A stretch of DNA of 18,994 bases from Victivallales bacterium. Lineage in GTDB: Bacteria; Verrucomicrobiota; Lentisphaeria; Oligosphaerales; Oligosphaeraceae. Location: positions 1 through 18,994 of the forward strand of contig JAGCTA010000185.1 in assembly GCA_017963875.1 (NCBI GenBank), in the 5' to 3' direction. The position numbers and the translations under genes are program-made. Under the pieces are notes generated by a model that was given only the letters and a program-made list of their open reading frames with translations, did no database searches and was not told the DNA's origin. Positions 1-8,287 of the stretch are shown in pieces. Each line of letters starts with the position of its first letter. The stretch's first letter is position 1.

Positions 1-1653
1 AAACGTTTTTTTGAATATGAGAACATTGCGGGGATCGAATTCGTACTGGCACTAGAAACTTTCACGCCGACGAGACTGAACGCGTATATCCATCATCTGG
101 GCTGTTTCGTGCAGCATTTCTTCTTGGATCAGATTCCTGAACTGATCTTTCTGGACCGCGGGCCAGTGCCAGAAGAACTTCGACAGACTATCAAGGTCTA
201 TACACAACTGCAGGGTGTCAACTGGTTCCCTGCACAGGAAAAACTCCGAATCCCCCATCGGATCGAGGGAATCCCGCCAGCAGCGTTTACCGCCTGGGCA
301 AAAGAAAGTTCTTCCGTCTCTTTTCTGCCTTGTCCCGCTGCCGCTGCCGCCTCGAAATCGCTGTGGGATGCCGCTCCCCGCGCCAATGGCGGTGCAGAAG
401 GTTTTCTGACATTGGAATGCTCTGAAAGTGTTGATCTTCTGCTGGAATTCCCCTCTGAAATTCGTTCGGCAAAATTCCGCCCATCTCTGCGCAACCCGCT
501 GGATGTGATTTTTTCTGGACATCAGGTTACCTTCACTTTGCCGAAGCCCCGTTACGGCGTGCTGGAAGTCAATTACGGTGAGGCCGAATTGCCGCATTTC
601 ACGGTGTATATGCTGGTTGATCCAATCATTGCTTCGCCTGCCGATCCGCGCTGGCTAGCCCCAGGCGTGCATGATGAAATTGATTACGAAACTCCAGGGA
701 CGCTTGCTTTCAAACCAGGCGTGCATTATCTGCCTGGCGGACGGCTGCGACCAGTGTCGAACCATGATATTTATCTAGCTCCAGGAGCGGTTCTGAAATG
801 CGGTCTGACCTGTGAAAAAGGCGAAAATATCCGCATCTACGGCAGCGGTATCTTCGACGGCACGCTGACCGTGCGCAATCCAGGAGAAAACTGGAAAGGG
901 CGCGCAGACGATGCGTTCATCCATTTCTTCGAAGGTCGAAATATCGTCTGGGACGGACCGATGATCTTCAATTCGCCGTTCTGGAACATGGTGCCAGAAG
1001 GAACGTACGACATGACGATCCGACATCACAAGGCAATCACCTGGGCGGTAAATTCGGACGGCGTTCAGCCGCGTTCGTGCGTGAATCTGCTGATCGAAGA
1101 CTGTTTTTTCAAATGTTCCGATGATTCGATCGCGATCAAAACGAGGCGGGCTTCGGGAATGCATTCACATCATATCACGGTTCGGAACATCGTGACCTGG
1201 AATGATGCGGGTAGCGCCTTGGAAATCGGGCATACCTCGCAGGCTGATCTGCTGGAAGACGTGGTCTTCGAAAACATCGAAGTGGTCCGCACGCCTGGCG
1301 GCTTATGCCATATCTATCTCATCGACCACAGCGAAGTACAGAATATCCGATATGAAAATATCTACCTGGAAGGGAATTTCGGCAAAGGACGGGAAATCAA
1401 TTTCACGATTTCGCAGAATTTCTATTCCACGGACGACACACGGGCGCGGATCCGCCATGTCAAGGTGAAAAACCTTCATGTGGAAAACGCTTTTCAGGGA
1501 GCGTCCCTGTGCGGATTCGACGAAGAACATAGAATTGAAGACATCACTGTAGACGGCATTTACTTGCATTGCGGAACTCAAGTGGTAAAATTTCATGGCG
1601 AAATCCCATACGGCAAACTGGAATTCGCCGATAGAATCAAGATGGAGGAATGA
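1..1653 (+). CDS. GH28-type polygalacturonase-like glycosidase, 5' end outside the window
   Basis: The reading frame is open from base 1, so the start lies left of the window; the GTG at 109 is only the first start-like codon and has no ribosome binding site. Counting from base 1, about 550 codons are visible. The second half is a right-handed beta-helix of the GH28 kind, with the catalytic aspartates in NSDG (D353) and CSDDSIAIK (D374, D375). The usual GHG histidine motif is replaced by a SALEIGH segment, as in divergent bacterial GH28-like proteins. Before the helix lies a small beta-rich domain (about residues 100-235) ending in a segment on being charged with PGVH..G, a layout typical of GH28-like proteins. 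The first 80 residues match nothing I recognise. Hydrolysis of galacturonosides or a related alpha-linkage is inferred from family. The stop overlaps or nearly touches the next gene, so it is the first visible member of an operon with the lyase and SDR genes. Confidence 0.85.
   Translation, partial: KRFFEYENIAGIEFVLALETFTPTRLNAYIHHLGCFVQHFFLDQIPELIFLDRGPVPEELRQTIKVYTQLQGVNWFPAQEKLRIPHRIEGIPPAAFTAWAKESSSVSFLPCPAAAAASKSLWDAAPRANGGAEGFLTLECSESVDLLLEFPSEIRSAKFRPSLRNPLDVIFSGHQVTFTLPKPRYGVLEVNYGEAELPHFTVYMLVDPIIASPADPRWLAPGVHDEIDYETPGTLAFKPGVHYLPGGRLRPVSNHDIYLAPGAVLKCGLTCEKGENIRIYGSGIFDGTLTVRNPGENWKGRADDAFIHFFEGRNIVWDGPMIFNSPFWNMVPEGTYDMTIRHHKAITWAVNSDGVQPRSCVNLLIEDCFFKCSDDSIAIKTRRASGMHSHHITVRNIVTWNDAGSALEIGHTSQADLLEDVVFENIEVVRTPGGLCHIYLIDHSEVQNIRYENIYLEGNFGKGREINFTISQNFYSTDDTRARIRHVKVKNLHVENAFQGASLCGFDEEHRIEDITVDGIYLHCGTQVVKFHGEIPYGKLEFADRIKMEE
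1644..1648 (+). promoter_or_regulatory. Ribosome binding site that fixes the lyase start
   Basis: A GGAGG sits 7 nt before the ATG at 1656 but only 1 nt before the ATG at 1650. The spacing favours 1656 as the true start of the aldolase-family gene. The site lies inside the last codons of the GH28-like gene. Confidence 0.7.
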
Positions 1654-1655
1654 AT

Positions 1656-2558
1656 ATGGAGATCAAAGGAATCTGTCCCATTGCCCCAGCGGTTTACAAT
1701 GACCGCGGCGAGGTTGATATTGCGGACTACATGAACTGCTGTGAGAAACTGATCGGACTCGGGGCGCAGACCCTGACGCTGTTCGGCATTGCAGGTGAAT
1801 ATTATAAAATGGAACCCGAAGAGGAACATCAACTCATTTCCGCTACAGTGAAGGTCTGCCATGGCTGTGGTGCGGGCGCGATCGTTTCCAATACGAAACA
1901 TTCCACACATTCGGCCATCCGCCGAGCGCAGGAAATCGAGGATTCTGGCGCGGACTGCATGATGGTGCTGCCGCCGTTCTTCCTGAAACCAGCAGGGGCG
2001 GCGCTGTTCGAACATCTGGACGCACTGTGCGAGGCGGTGAAGATGCCGCTGATGATCCAGTATGCACCCGACCAGACAGGGGTGGCGATCCCACCCGACA
2101 CGCTCGCAAAACTGGCTGAAAAGCACCGCAATCTGCGGTATTTCAAGATCGAATGCAAGCCGCCAGGGGCGTATATTTCCGCGCTTTTGAAAATGCTGCC
2201 GTCCGATCGGCATATTTTCGTTGGCAACGCTGGTTTTCAGATGATCGAGGGTTTCAAACGCGGCGCTCACGGAGTGATGCCAGGTCCGTCCATGCCCGAT
2301 ATCTATCGGAAAATCTGGGATGCACTGCTGAAAGGAGATGAAACCGAGGCGCAGCGAATCCATGACAAACTCAATTCGCTGCTCAACCATATTCGTCAGA
2401 ATGTGGAAATGATCATTTATTTTGAGAAGCGCATCCTGAAAAAACGCGGCCTGATCACGTCGGATTACTGCCGCAAACCCGCATTCGTCAGCGATTCGGT
2501 GTATGACGAACTGTTTGAAAAACTTTATTGCATGATCGAAACAGAGTTCAAGAAATGA
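1656..2558 (+). CDS. DHDPS/N-acetylneuraminate lyase-family aldolase or dehydratase
   Basis: A 300-residue class I aldolase-fold protein, the normal length for the DapA/NanA/KdgA family. It opens with MEIKGICPIAPAVYNDRGEVD, the usual first strand and loop. The Schiff-base lysine is in YFKIE and the catalytic tyrosine in IQYAP. The carboxylate-binding loop, normally G[ST]TGE, reads GIAGEYY, so the substrate carboxylate is held differently from DapA or NanA. Lysine biosynthesis is therefore unlikely; cleavage or dehydration of a 2-keto-3-deoxy sugar acid fits the GH28 and SDR neighbours (inference). The start at 1656 is chosen for its GGAGG; an ATG at 1650 overlaps the upstream stop. The stop codon overlaps the ATG of the SDR gene, which implies translational coupling. 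Confidence 0.88.
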   Translation: MEIKGICPIAPAVYNDRGEVDIADYMNCCEKLIGLGAQTLTLFGIAGEYYKMEPEEEHQLISATVKVCHGCGAGAIVSNTKHSTHSAIRRAQEIEDSGADCMMVLPPFFLKPAGAALFEHLDALCEAVKMPLMIQYAPDQTGVAIPPDTLAKLAEKHRNLRYFKIECKPPGAYISALLKMLPSDRHIFVGNAGFQMIEGFKRGAHGVMPGPSMPDIYRKIWDALLKGDETEAQRIHDKLNSLLNHIRQNVEMIIYFEKRILKKRGLITSDYCRKPAFVSDSVYDELFEKLYCMIETEFKK

Positions 2559-3310
2559 AAGGGAAAAAAGTTCTGATCACAGGGGCTGGCAAAGGGATCG
2601 GCCGAGGCATTGCTCTGACTTTTGCAAAGGCTGGAGCCGAACTATTTCTGCATTATCGTTCCAATCCAGACGAGGCGGAATCACTGCGGCGGGAGATTGT
2701 CGGACTAGGCGGTCATGCGGTCCTCTTCAGAGCGGATCTCTCGCGTATGGCAGGACTGGATGCCATGTTCGCCGCCGTTCGGGAACAATGGGGCACGCTG
2801 GATGTCGCTGTGAATAATGCTGGTTGGGATCCAGGAGTGGTCGCATTGGATGATATTGACGAAAAACTATATTATCAGTTGACCGACATGAATATCAAAG
2901 GCACCTTGTTCTGTTGCTTGCGCGAACTCGAACTGATGGGGCGTGGCGGGAGCATCATCAACCTTGGTTCGGTGCAGATGAATACCACTGTTCCTGGTCG
3001 AGTGCTTTATGCCGCCAGCAAGGGAGCGATCCACGCTATGACGGGTGCGCTGGCGCTAGAAGCGGGTCCGCGGGGGATTCGCGTGAATACCATTGCGCCT
3101 GGTTATATCGCAGTAGAACGAATGACCGCACGTCCAGACTTCTGGGAGGAAGAGGTCGCCGCAGGCATTCCTGTACGCAGGATCGGCAAACCCGAAGACA
3201 TTGGCGAACTCGCTGTGTTCTTGGCTTCGGATCAGGCCGGATTTATCTCAGGCGAAACCATCATCATTGATGGCGGAGTCAACCGCAAATTGGCGCGTTT
3301 TTCATCCTGA
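2555..3310 (+). CDS. Short-chain dehydrogenase/reductase (SDR family)
   Basis: A 251-residue classical SDR. The Rossmann glycine motif TGAGKGIG is at residues 9-16, NNAG at 87-90, and the catalytic residues are Ser139, Tyr152 and Lys156 in YAASK. The C-terminus has the usual GETIIIDGG strand. The ATG at 2555 shares 4 bp (ATGA) with the upstream stop; an in-frame ATG at 2528 would add nine residues before the Rossmann strand and is unlikely. It probably oxidises or reduces a sugar, sugar acid or keto-deoxy acid released by the preceding enzymes, but the substrate cannot be read from sequence. The gene ends exactly where a transposase remnant begins, so its last five residues (ARFSS) may come from the insertion scar rather than the ancestral gene. 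Confidence 0.9.
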   Translation: MKGKKVLITGAGKGIGRGIALTFAKAGAELFLHYRSNPDEAESLRREIVGLGGHAVLFRADLSRMAGLDAMFAAVREQWGTLDVAVNNAGWDPGVVALDDIDEKLYYQLTDMNIKGTLFCCLRELELMGRGGSIINLGSVQMNTTVPGRVLYAASKGAIHAMTGALALEAGPRGIRVNTIAPGYIAVERMTARPDFWEEEVAAGIPVRRIGKPEDIGELAVFLASDQAGFISGETIIIDGGVNRKLARFSS

Positions 3311-3479
3311 TTTCCATCCAGCAAAAGCATGTTGCAAATCTGCATGGCGGCGCTTGCGACAACTCCAAGCATCCGATGGCGGAACACTTTTTCCAGCCAC
3401 GGCCCCAGATGTTCCTGTCGCAAGAGTTGTCCTTGAGATCGGAGTTGAACCTTTCGATTGTGCTGCGCTCATGGTAATG
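3311..3479 (-). pseudogene. IS4-type transposase remnant (C-terminal fragment, frameshifted)
   Basis: Read on the - strand from 3479, one frame gives HYHERSTIERFNSDLK, which matches the IS4-type Y-x2-R-x3-E-x6-K signature exactly and contains the third catalytic acidic residue of the DDE triad. The match continues to about GRGWKK. It then resumes in another frame after a run of five A residues, as VFRHRMLGVVASAAMQIC, like the helical tail of such transposases. A stop immediately upstream (3480-3482) and the lost N-terminal two thirds show that this is a dead scar. No terminal inverted repeats were identified. It fills most of the gap between the SDR gene and the ROK gene. Confidence 0.75.
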
Positions 3480-3501
3480 TCAAATCATTTGTTGCCGTGA
3501 T

Positions 3502-3530
3502 TTGATTTTCAAGGGAAAAACACGTATTTT
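3502..3530 (+). promoter_or_regulatory. Putative sigma-70-type promoter of the ROK regulator
   Basis: TTGATT at 3502-3507 and TATTTT at 3525-3530 are separated by 17 bp. The predicted transcript start would lie only a few bases before the ATG at 3540, leaving almost no leader. No other plausible promoter was seen between the transposase remnant and the gene. Confidence 0.4.
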
Positions 3531-3539
3531 ATAGACATT

Positions 3540-4709
3540 ATGAAAGAGAAGATTCTAAAATTAAATGACATAAAGAGCACGAATCTCCAGGCGGTTCTAG
3601 AGATTCTGCTGTTGTCAGAAGGCTTGTCCCGAGTTGAACTGGCACGCAAGATGGGCTGTGACAACACCACGGTGACGCGTGCCGTGAGTGCCTTGATTAA
3701 GCATGGTGTAGTTGTACAAGGGGAGAAGAAGGAACTTGGTCATGGGCGTCCGCGTGTCATTTTGCGGATTAATCCCCAAGGGCCGTTGCTTCTTGGCCTT
3801 TCGCTTGAGGCGGATTGCATCACGGGAGTGCTGACTGACTTGCGGGGCGTGACGCAGGAGCAATATCGGATTAACTTCAAGAAACCACCAGCACAGAAGG
3901 CTTTTCTTGATGCCATCGCCGATGTCATGCAACATCTTCAGAAAATTGCCAAGGATCGTCTGCGTTGTATCGGAGCGGCTGTGTTTGGCATTTATTCAGG
4001 CGAAGAATACACGTTGGAGAACGCGGCTGCGCTGCCGTCGCTCAACGGCGTGGAACTGCGTCCTTTCTTTGAAAAGTCGGCTGGAAGGGAAGTCATGATA
4101 TGCGACCATCTTGTGGCGAAAATGTCGTATTTGTCCAGAAAAATCCCGCAATTGAATTCGGGGACGGTGATGCTTGTTTCGGCGGGGAATGGCATCGGGT
4201 CGCTTATGGTGGCAGATGGTCGGCCTGTCTTTTCCCGCAACAACCACGGAGGAGAACTGGGTCATACGATCTTTTTGCCAAATGGCCTCTTGTGTTCTTG
4301 TGGAAGGCGAGGCTGTCTGGAGACTGTGGCATCCATTCCCGCGCTCTTGAGCAGATGCCGTGACAAACTATCCATGCCGAAGTTAGACTTCGACCACGTC
4401 TGCCAGTTGTATCGTGACGGTGACAAGGCTGTGCGTCACGAGGTGAAATCCATTGTGGATTATCTTGGGATAGCCATCGCCAACCTGCTGAACAACAATC
4501 CCGTAGAGCAACTGGTCGTCACAGGCGGGATTCTCAGCCTCGGACAAGACTTCCAGTCTTCTCTGGAGATGAAAATCAATTCGATTCTGTTCGCTTCCGT
4601 GAAATCAGGCATGACAGTGCGTTTCCTACAGCCAGAGAGTGACGACTCTCTGGCCTGTGGTGCCGCGATTTTTGCAGGCCAGCATACGGATGTAATTCAT
4701 GGCGTTTAA
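3540..4709 (+). CDS. ROK-family transcriptional regulator (NagC/XylR-like)
   Basis: A 389-residue protein with an N-terminal winged helix-turn-helix (about residues 13-65, with SRVELARKMGCDNTTVTRAV as the recognition region) followed by a ROK sugar-binding domain. The ROK zinc site is complete: GGELGH with His242, then Cys252, Cys254 and Cys259 in CSCGRRGC. The kinase phosphate motif normally near the domain start is degraded (LSLEADCITG), and the catalytic region reads ICDHLVAKM. It is therefore a sugar-responsive regulator rather than a kinase. No Shine-Dalgarno site precedes the ATG; the nearest, AAGGGA, is 23 nt away. It probably controls the two genes downstream, and perhaps the larger locus; the effector is likely a sugar or sugar phosphate (inference). 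Confidence 0.9.
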   Translation: MKEKILKLNDIKSTNLQAVLEILLLSEGLSRVELARKMGCDNTTVTRAVSALIKHGVVVQGEKKELGHGRPRVILRINPQGPLLLGLSLEADCITGVLTDLRGVTQEQYRINFKKPPAQKAFLDAIADVMQHLQKIAKDRLRCIGAAVFGIYSGEEYTLENAAALPSLNGVELRPFFEKSAGREVMICDHLVAKMSYLSRKIPQLNSGTVMLVSAGNGIGSLMVADGRPVFSRNNHGGELGHTIFLPNGLLCSCGRRGCLETVASIPALLSRCRDKLSMPKLDFDHVCQLYRDGDKAVRHEVKSIVDYLGIAIANLLNNNPVEQLVVTGGILSLGQDFQSSLEMKINSILFASVKSGMTVRFLQPESDDSLACGAAIFAGQHTDVIHGV

Positions 4710-4757
4710 ACACTTTCAAATATTAATTATTCGCATAACCATATCGGAGACAAAAAC

Positions 4758-5804
4758 ATGAGTATCGTGACAATTATCGGATCGGGCATGATGGGCTCGG
4801 CATTGGCATTCCCAATACGTGAAAACGGACATGATGTCCGTTTGGTGGGGACTCCGCTGGATAGGGATATCATCATACATTCGCGCGAGACAAATGAACA
4901 TCCGAAATTCGATCGTCCGTTCCCAGCTGGTGTCAAATACTACCAATTCGAGGAAATGGCAGAGGCGATTGAAGGAGCGGATTTTGTCATCTGCGGTGTC
5001 AGTTCCTTCGGAGTCGAATGGTTTGCGGACGCGGTATTGCCGAATCTTCCTGACGGTCTGCCAATTCTTTCCGTCACCAAGGGATTGATGGACTTGCCAG
5101 ACGGCACGTTGCTCTGTTATCCACAGGTCTGGCAGAAGACACTTGACAAACTTGGGAAGAAAAACGAACTCTGCGCAATCGGAGGGCCATGTACCAGTTA
5201 TGAACTCGTCGCACATGACCAGACATTGGTAGCGTTCTGCGGTGCAAATCTCAAGACGCTTGAGAAAATGAAGCAAATCATGACAACGGATTACTACCAT
5301 ATCATGACAACGACTGATGTCATCGGCATTGAATCCGCTGTCGCCTTGAAGAACGGCTATGCGCTGGGCATTGCGCTGACCATCGGTCTCAACATCCGCA
5401 GGACAGGCAACGAAGACGAACTGCACTTCAATTCACAGGCGGCGGTGTTTTTGCAGGCTTCCCGTGAAATGAAACGGTTGATGGAAATGCAGGGGGCGAG
5501 AGATGAAAGTTATTATGTGGGCGTTGGAGATTTGTATGTGACGGTGTATGGAGGGCGTACGCGCAAGGTCGGCATCTTGCTGGGCAAGGGACTGACGATT
5601 GACGAAGCACTGGATGCGCTGAAAGGCGTCACGCTTGAATCTCTGGTCGTAGCGGCGCGTGTTGCCAGGGCATTGAAAGTGAAGGCCGCGAAGGGCGCAG
5701 TCCGTCTTGAGGACTATCCGCTTCTGATGCACGTTGATGAGATAATCACTGACAAGAAGCCCGTGGATATTCCATGGGAGAAATTCGCAAAAATAGATGG
5801 CTGA
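4758..5804 (+). CDS. GpsA-like NAD(P)-dependent glycerol-3-phosphate dehydrogenase family protein
   Basis: A 348-residue 6-phosphogluconate-dehydrogenase-fold enzyme. The Rossmann motif GSGMMG is at residues 8-13, SVTKG carries Lys108, GGPCTSYE replaces the usual GPSxAxE, and ALKNGYA carries the catalytic Lys198. GVGDLYVT and GGRTRKVG cover the substrate-phosphate and cofactor region. These are GpsA hallmarks, but the position between a ROK regulator and a glycosidase suggests a catabolic role on glycerol phosphate or a sugar/polyol phosphate rather than phospholipid synthesis (inference). The start has GGAG 8 nt upstream. It begins 48 bp after the ROK gene and is followed 22 bp later by the GH2-like gene, so the three probably form one operon. 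Confidence 0.85.
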   Translation: MSIVTIIGSGMMGSALAFPIRENGHDVRLVGTPLDRDIIIHSRETNEHPKFDRPFPAGVKYYQFEEMAEAIEGADFVICGVSSFGVEWFADAVLPNLPDGLPILSVTKGLMDLPDGTLLCYPQVWQKTLDKLGKKNELCAIGGPCTSYELVAHDQTLVAFCGANLKTLEKMKQIMTTDYYHIMTTTDVIGIESAVALKNGYALGIALTIGLNIRRTGNEDELHFNSQAAVFLQASREMKRLMEMQGARDESYYVGVGDLYVTVYGGRTRKVGILLGKGLTIDEALDALKGVTLESLVVAARVARALKVKAAKGAVRLEDYPLLMHVDEIITDKKPVDIPWEKFAKIDG

Positions 5805-5815
5805 CAAGAAGAGGC

Positions 5816-5821
5816 AAGGAG
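5816..5821 (+). promoter_or_regulatory. Ribosome binding site that fixes the GH2-like start
   Basis: AAGGAG is placed 5 nt before the ATG at 5827. An in-frame ATG at 5797, inside the upstream gene, has no such site, so 5827 is preferred. Confidence 0.65.
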
Positions 5822-5826
5822 AAACG

Positions 5827-8238
5827 ATGAGCATCTACATTCATTCAAATACTGAAGCGGGACTCTTGTACGTCGATTCTGACAAAGAATTGTCATCGCC
5901 CCATGTTGAAGAGGCGGAATGCCCGCTGTTGTGCGTGAAGGCATTGGAGAATGGTGGAAAACAGTATGTGTTTGACGCGTCTGCGTTGTCGAAATGGTCT
6001 CCTGATACGCCCGTGCTGTATAAGTTCAAGGCGGGACAGGACACCATTCGTTTCGGTTTCAGCGAACTGCGCCCCGAAGGGAATCGCGCGCTCCTCCTGA
6101 ATGGCTCGCCGTGCTACATGCGCGGATATATTCGAGGCATTACCGCCCACGAACATCCAAACATGACGGGAAAGACATTGAAAGATGCCGCGATCAAGAA
6201 TATCAAGCAGGCGAAGAAATACGGTTTCAACCTTGTTCGTTTCCACAGCACGATTCCGACACCTGAGTTCGTGGAGGCCGCTGACGAACTCGGCATGTTC
6301 ATTCATATCGAAATCGGTTTTGCATACGAGATGAACGAGAAGGCTGAAAAGAAGAATCTGTCGATGGATAACAAAAACTGGACGGAGACCATACTTCGCT
6401 ATCGAAACAGTCCATCCATTGCGATTTTCTGCATAGGCAATGAAATGCACAACTCAGGGCATTATCCACAAGTGAAAGAACTTGTGGCGCAGGGACGGCG
6501 TCTCGCTCCTGGAAAACTCATCATGGACAACTCTGGATGGGGCGAGTTTGACCGCCAGACAGCGGATGTTTATTCGCAGCATATCGCCTATTTTTTCCCC
6601 TACAAGCATCATGGCGACATGTTCCAGCGGGAGGACCCATGGCTTATCAATGGCTCTGCGTATGATGTTCAGATTGACACGGAGATAGTTGCCGATAATG
6701 CCAAGGGTACTGTTCATCGAACGGTGGTTCCAGCAAAGCCGACTCTGGCTCATGAGGCTGTCCATTATATTGAAATTCCAGATTACGAGGCGCTCAACCG
6801 CAAGTTTGATGATTTTTGCGCTCAAGTTGGTCCCGAGTATCTCAAGGAGAACGGAATAGAAAAGCCACGGTTTATGACAGAATTGCCAAAACTCATCAAG
6901 CGCAAAGGCCTGACAGAAAAGATGCCAGACTACATCAAGGCATCCGAAAAGATGAAAATGCGCGGTATCAAGACTTTCCTTGAAGCGTGCAGGCGCAGTT
7001 CTCTTTGCGGTTTCGAGATGCTTCAGTTCGCTGACTGCCTTAAGTATGAAAACAAGAACGGAATTGTCGATTGCTTCGATGACGACAAGTATATTCCCGC
7101 CGACTGGATGATGCAGTTCAACGGCAATGCGGCTCTGCTTGCCAAGTTTGAAAAGGAAACGTTCACATACGGCGAGCCTATCCATGTCGATATTCTCGTC
7201 AGCGATTTTCTGCAAGAGCCGTCTTGCACAAGTTGTACGCTGACCTTGAAACTATCATGTGAGAATGGCGAGGCGAAGACCCTATATGACGGTGTTGATG
7301 TCACGCTTGTCGGAGGACTTCAGAAAATCGTCGAGGCGACTTTTTCTCCGACGGCATCGTGTGAAGCACATCAATATACGCTCTACGCTGAAATGACCAT
7401 TCCCAACGGAGTTCGTCTGACCAATTCATGGGATTTCTGGTGTTATCCATGCCCTGAAACCCTACATGAACTTCCAGAATCTCATCTGAAGGATCATGGG
7501 GCACTTCAGGCTTTCCTGAACGCGCAGAATGCCGTCATCAGGGACGATGCCGTCATTGAGGACATTCTGGATGACAGCGTCTTGGATGAACTTGCCGCAG
7601 GAAAGCATGTGTATCTATTCTACCATCGCGACACCCCAGGGCAAAAATACGTCCTGCCTGGCGCATTGGAGCGGTTGAAACCATGCATTTGGGATCGTGG
7701 TAGCGACCTCGGTGGCATTGTTTACAGCCAGGCAGTTCAGAAAGCAATGGCTTCGGGTAGATATTTTGACCTCAATTGGTATGAATTGCTCAATGGTGGC
7801 TTCAAGATTTGCCTGGACCATTTCCCCGTGCCTGTGGAAGAGTTCATCTGCGGTGTTGACAAGCCTGTGCGCGACCGCATGAAGGGGCTGGTCAGCGGCA
7901 TCAAGGATTTCATAGATGACGATACCCTGCGGAATTTCTCGCACCTGTTCAGCGTCAAGGTAGGGACTGGGTTGTTGACTGTCTGCACGCTTCAGTTTGA
8001 GAAGACGGATGATCCAGTCGTCTGGAATTTCCTCTCGTGCCTTTTTGCTAAACGCGATGCCTGGAACACTGTCAAAGCAATCAGTCTCGAAGCGTTCAAG
8101 GAGTTTCTTGTCGCGCAGACGGCCGCAGGTCCAGTCAAGGAGGATGTCATGAACCACTTCTGGGAAATTGACAACAAACTTGTCGAGGATACGTTGTTCT
8201 GGGAAGAGGCCAATCTGGATTTGACAAAAATTCAGTAG
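5827..8238 (+). CDS. Cytoplasmic GH2-like glycoside hydrolase (TIM-barrel, no jelly-roll N-domain)
   Basis: An 803-residue protein with no signal peptide. After about 70 residues of beta-rich sequence it has the GH2 linker and barrel entry (LLLNGSPCYMRGYIRG, then a TAHEHP stretch like the RGxNxHEH of GH2). It continues with FNLVRFHSTIPTPEFVEAAD and DELGMFIHIE. The acid/base glutamate is in GNEMH (Glu206); a candidate nucleophile is Glu352 in MTELPK. The barrel ends near residue 430 and is followed by about 370 residues of beta-rich sequence with no recognised family. Ordinary GH2 enzymes carry a roughly 200-residue sugar-binding domain before the barrel, which is missing here. Substrate is unknown; action on an imported oligosaccharide or glycoside is inferred. 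It is the last gene of the ROK operon and ends at a stem-loop. Confidence 0.75.
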   Translation: MSIYIHSNTEAGLLYVDSDKELSSPHVEEAECPLLCVKALENGGKQYVFDASALSKWSPDTPVLYKFKAGQDTIRFGFSELRPEGNRALLLNGSPCYMRGYIRGITAHEHPNMTGKTLKDAAIKNIKQAKKYGFNLVRFHSTIPTPEFVEAADELGMFIHIEIGFAYEMNEKAEKKNLSMDNKNWTETILRYRNSPSIAIFCIGNEMHNSGHYPQVKELVAQGRRLAPGKLIMDNSGWGEFDRQTADVYSQHIAYFFPYKHHGDMFQREDPWLINGSAYDVQIDTEIVADNAKGTVHRTVVPAKPTLAHEAVHYIEIPDYEALNRKFDDFCAQVGPEYLKENGIEKPRFMTELPKLIKRKGLTEKMPDYIKASEKMKMRGIKTFLEACRRSSLCGFEMLQFADCLKYENKNGIVDCFDDDKYIPADWMMQFNGNAALLAKFEKETFTYGEPIHVDILVSDFLQEPSCTSCTLTLKLSCENGEAKTLYDGVDVTLVGGLQKIVEATFSPTASCEAHQYTLYAEMTIPNGVRLTNSWDFWCYPCPETLHELPESHLKDHGALQAFLNAQNAVIRDDAVIEDILDDSVLDELAAGKHVYLFYHRDTPGQKYVLPGALERLKPCIWDRGSDLGGIVYSQAVQKAMASGRYFDLNWYELLNGGFKICLDHFPVPVEEFICGVDKPVRDRMKGLVSGIKDFIDDDTLRNFSHLFSVKVGTGLLTVCTLQFEKTDDPVVWNFLSCLFAKRDAWNTVKAISLEAFKEFLVAQTAAGPVKEDVMNHFWEIDNKLVEDTLFWEEANLDLTKIQ

Positions 8239-8242
8239 ATAT

Positions 8243-8272
8243 GGCTAGGGGCTAGTGTCTAGCCCCTTGGCC
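8243..8272. terminator. CTAG-rich stem-loop between convergent genes
   Basis: AGGGGCTAG (8247-8255) and CTAGCCCCT (8259-8267) form a perfect 9-bp stem with a TGT loop. Three further GC pairs outside a small internal loop extend it. It sits between the stop of the GH2-like gene and the stop of the LarA-family gene, so it could end transcription from both sides. Neither strand has a clear T-run after it, which weakens the intrinsic-terminator reading. Confidence 0.5.
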
Positions 8273-8287
8273 ACGAACCGCTAGCCA

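Noticed and set aside
1593..2390. Long open frame antisense to the aldolase-family gene
   Set aside because: It is a shadow of a well-supported gene, with no ribosome binding site or family motif.
3385..3400. The frame change in the transposase remnant as programmed frameshifting
   Set aside because: Only five A residues precede the G, not a full A-AAA-AAG slippery site, and the upstream two thirds of the gene are missing.
3201..3500. 99-codon + strand frame across the end of the SDR gene
   Set aside because: The stretch is explained by the SDR 3' end and by the - strand transposase remnant.
4716..5426. 236-codon open frame antisense to the GpsA-like gene
   Set aside because: The + strand frame carries the full dehydrogenase motif set.
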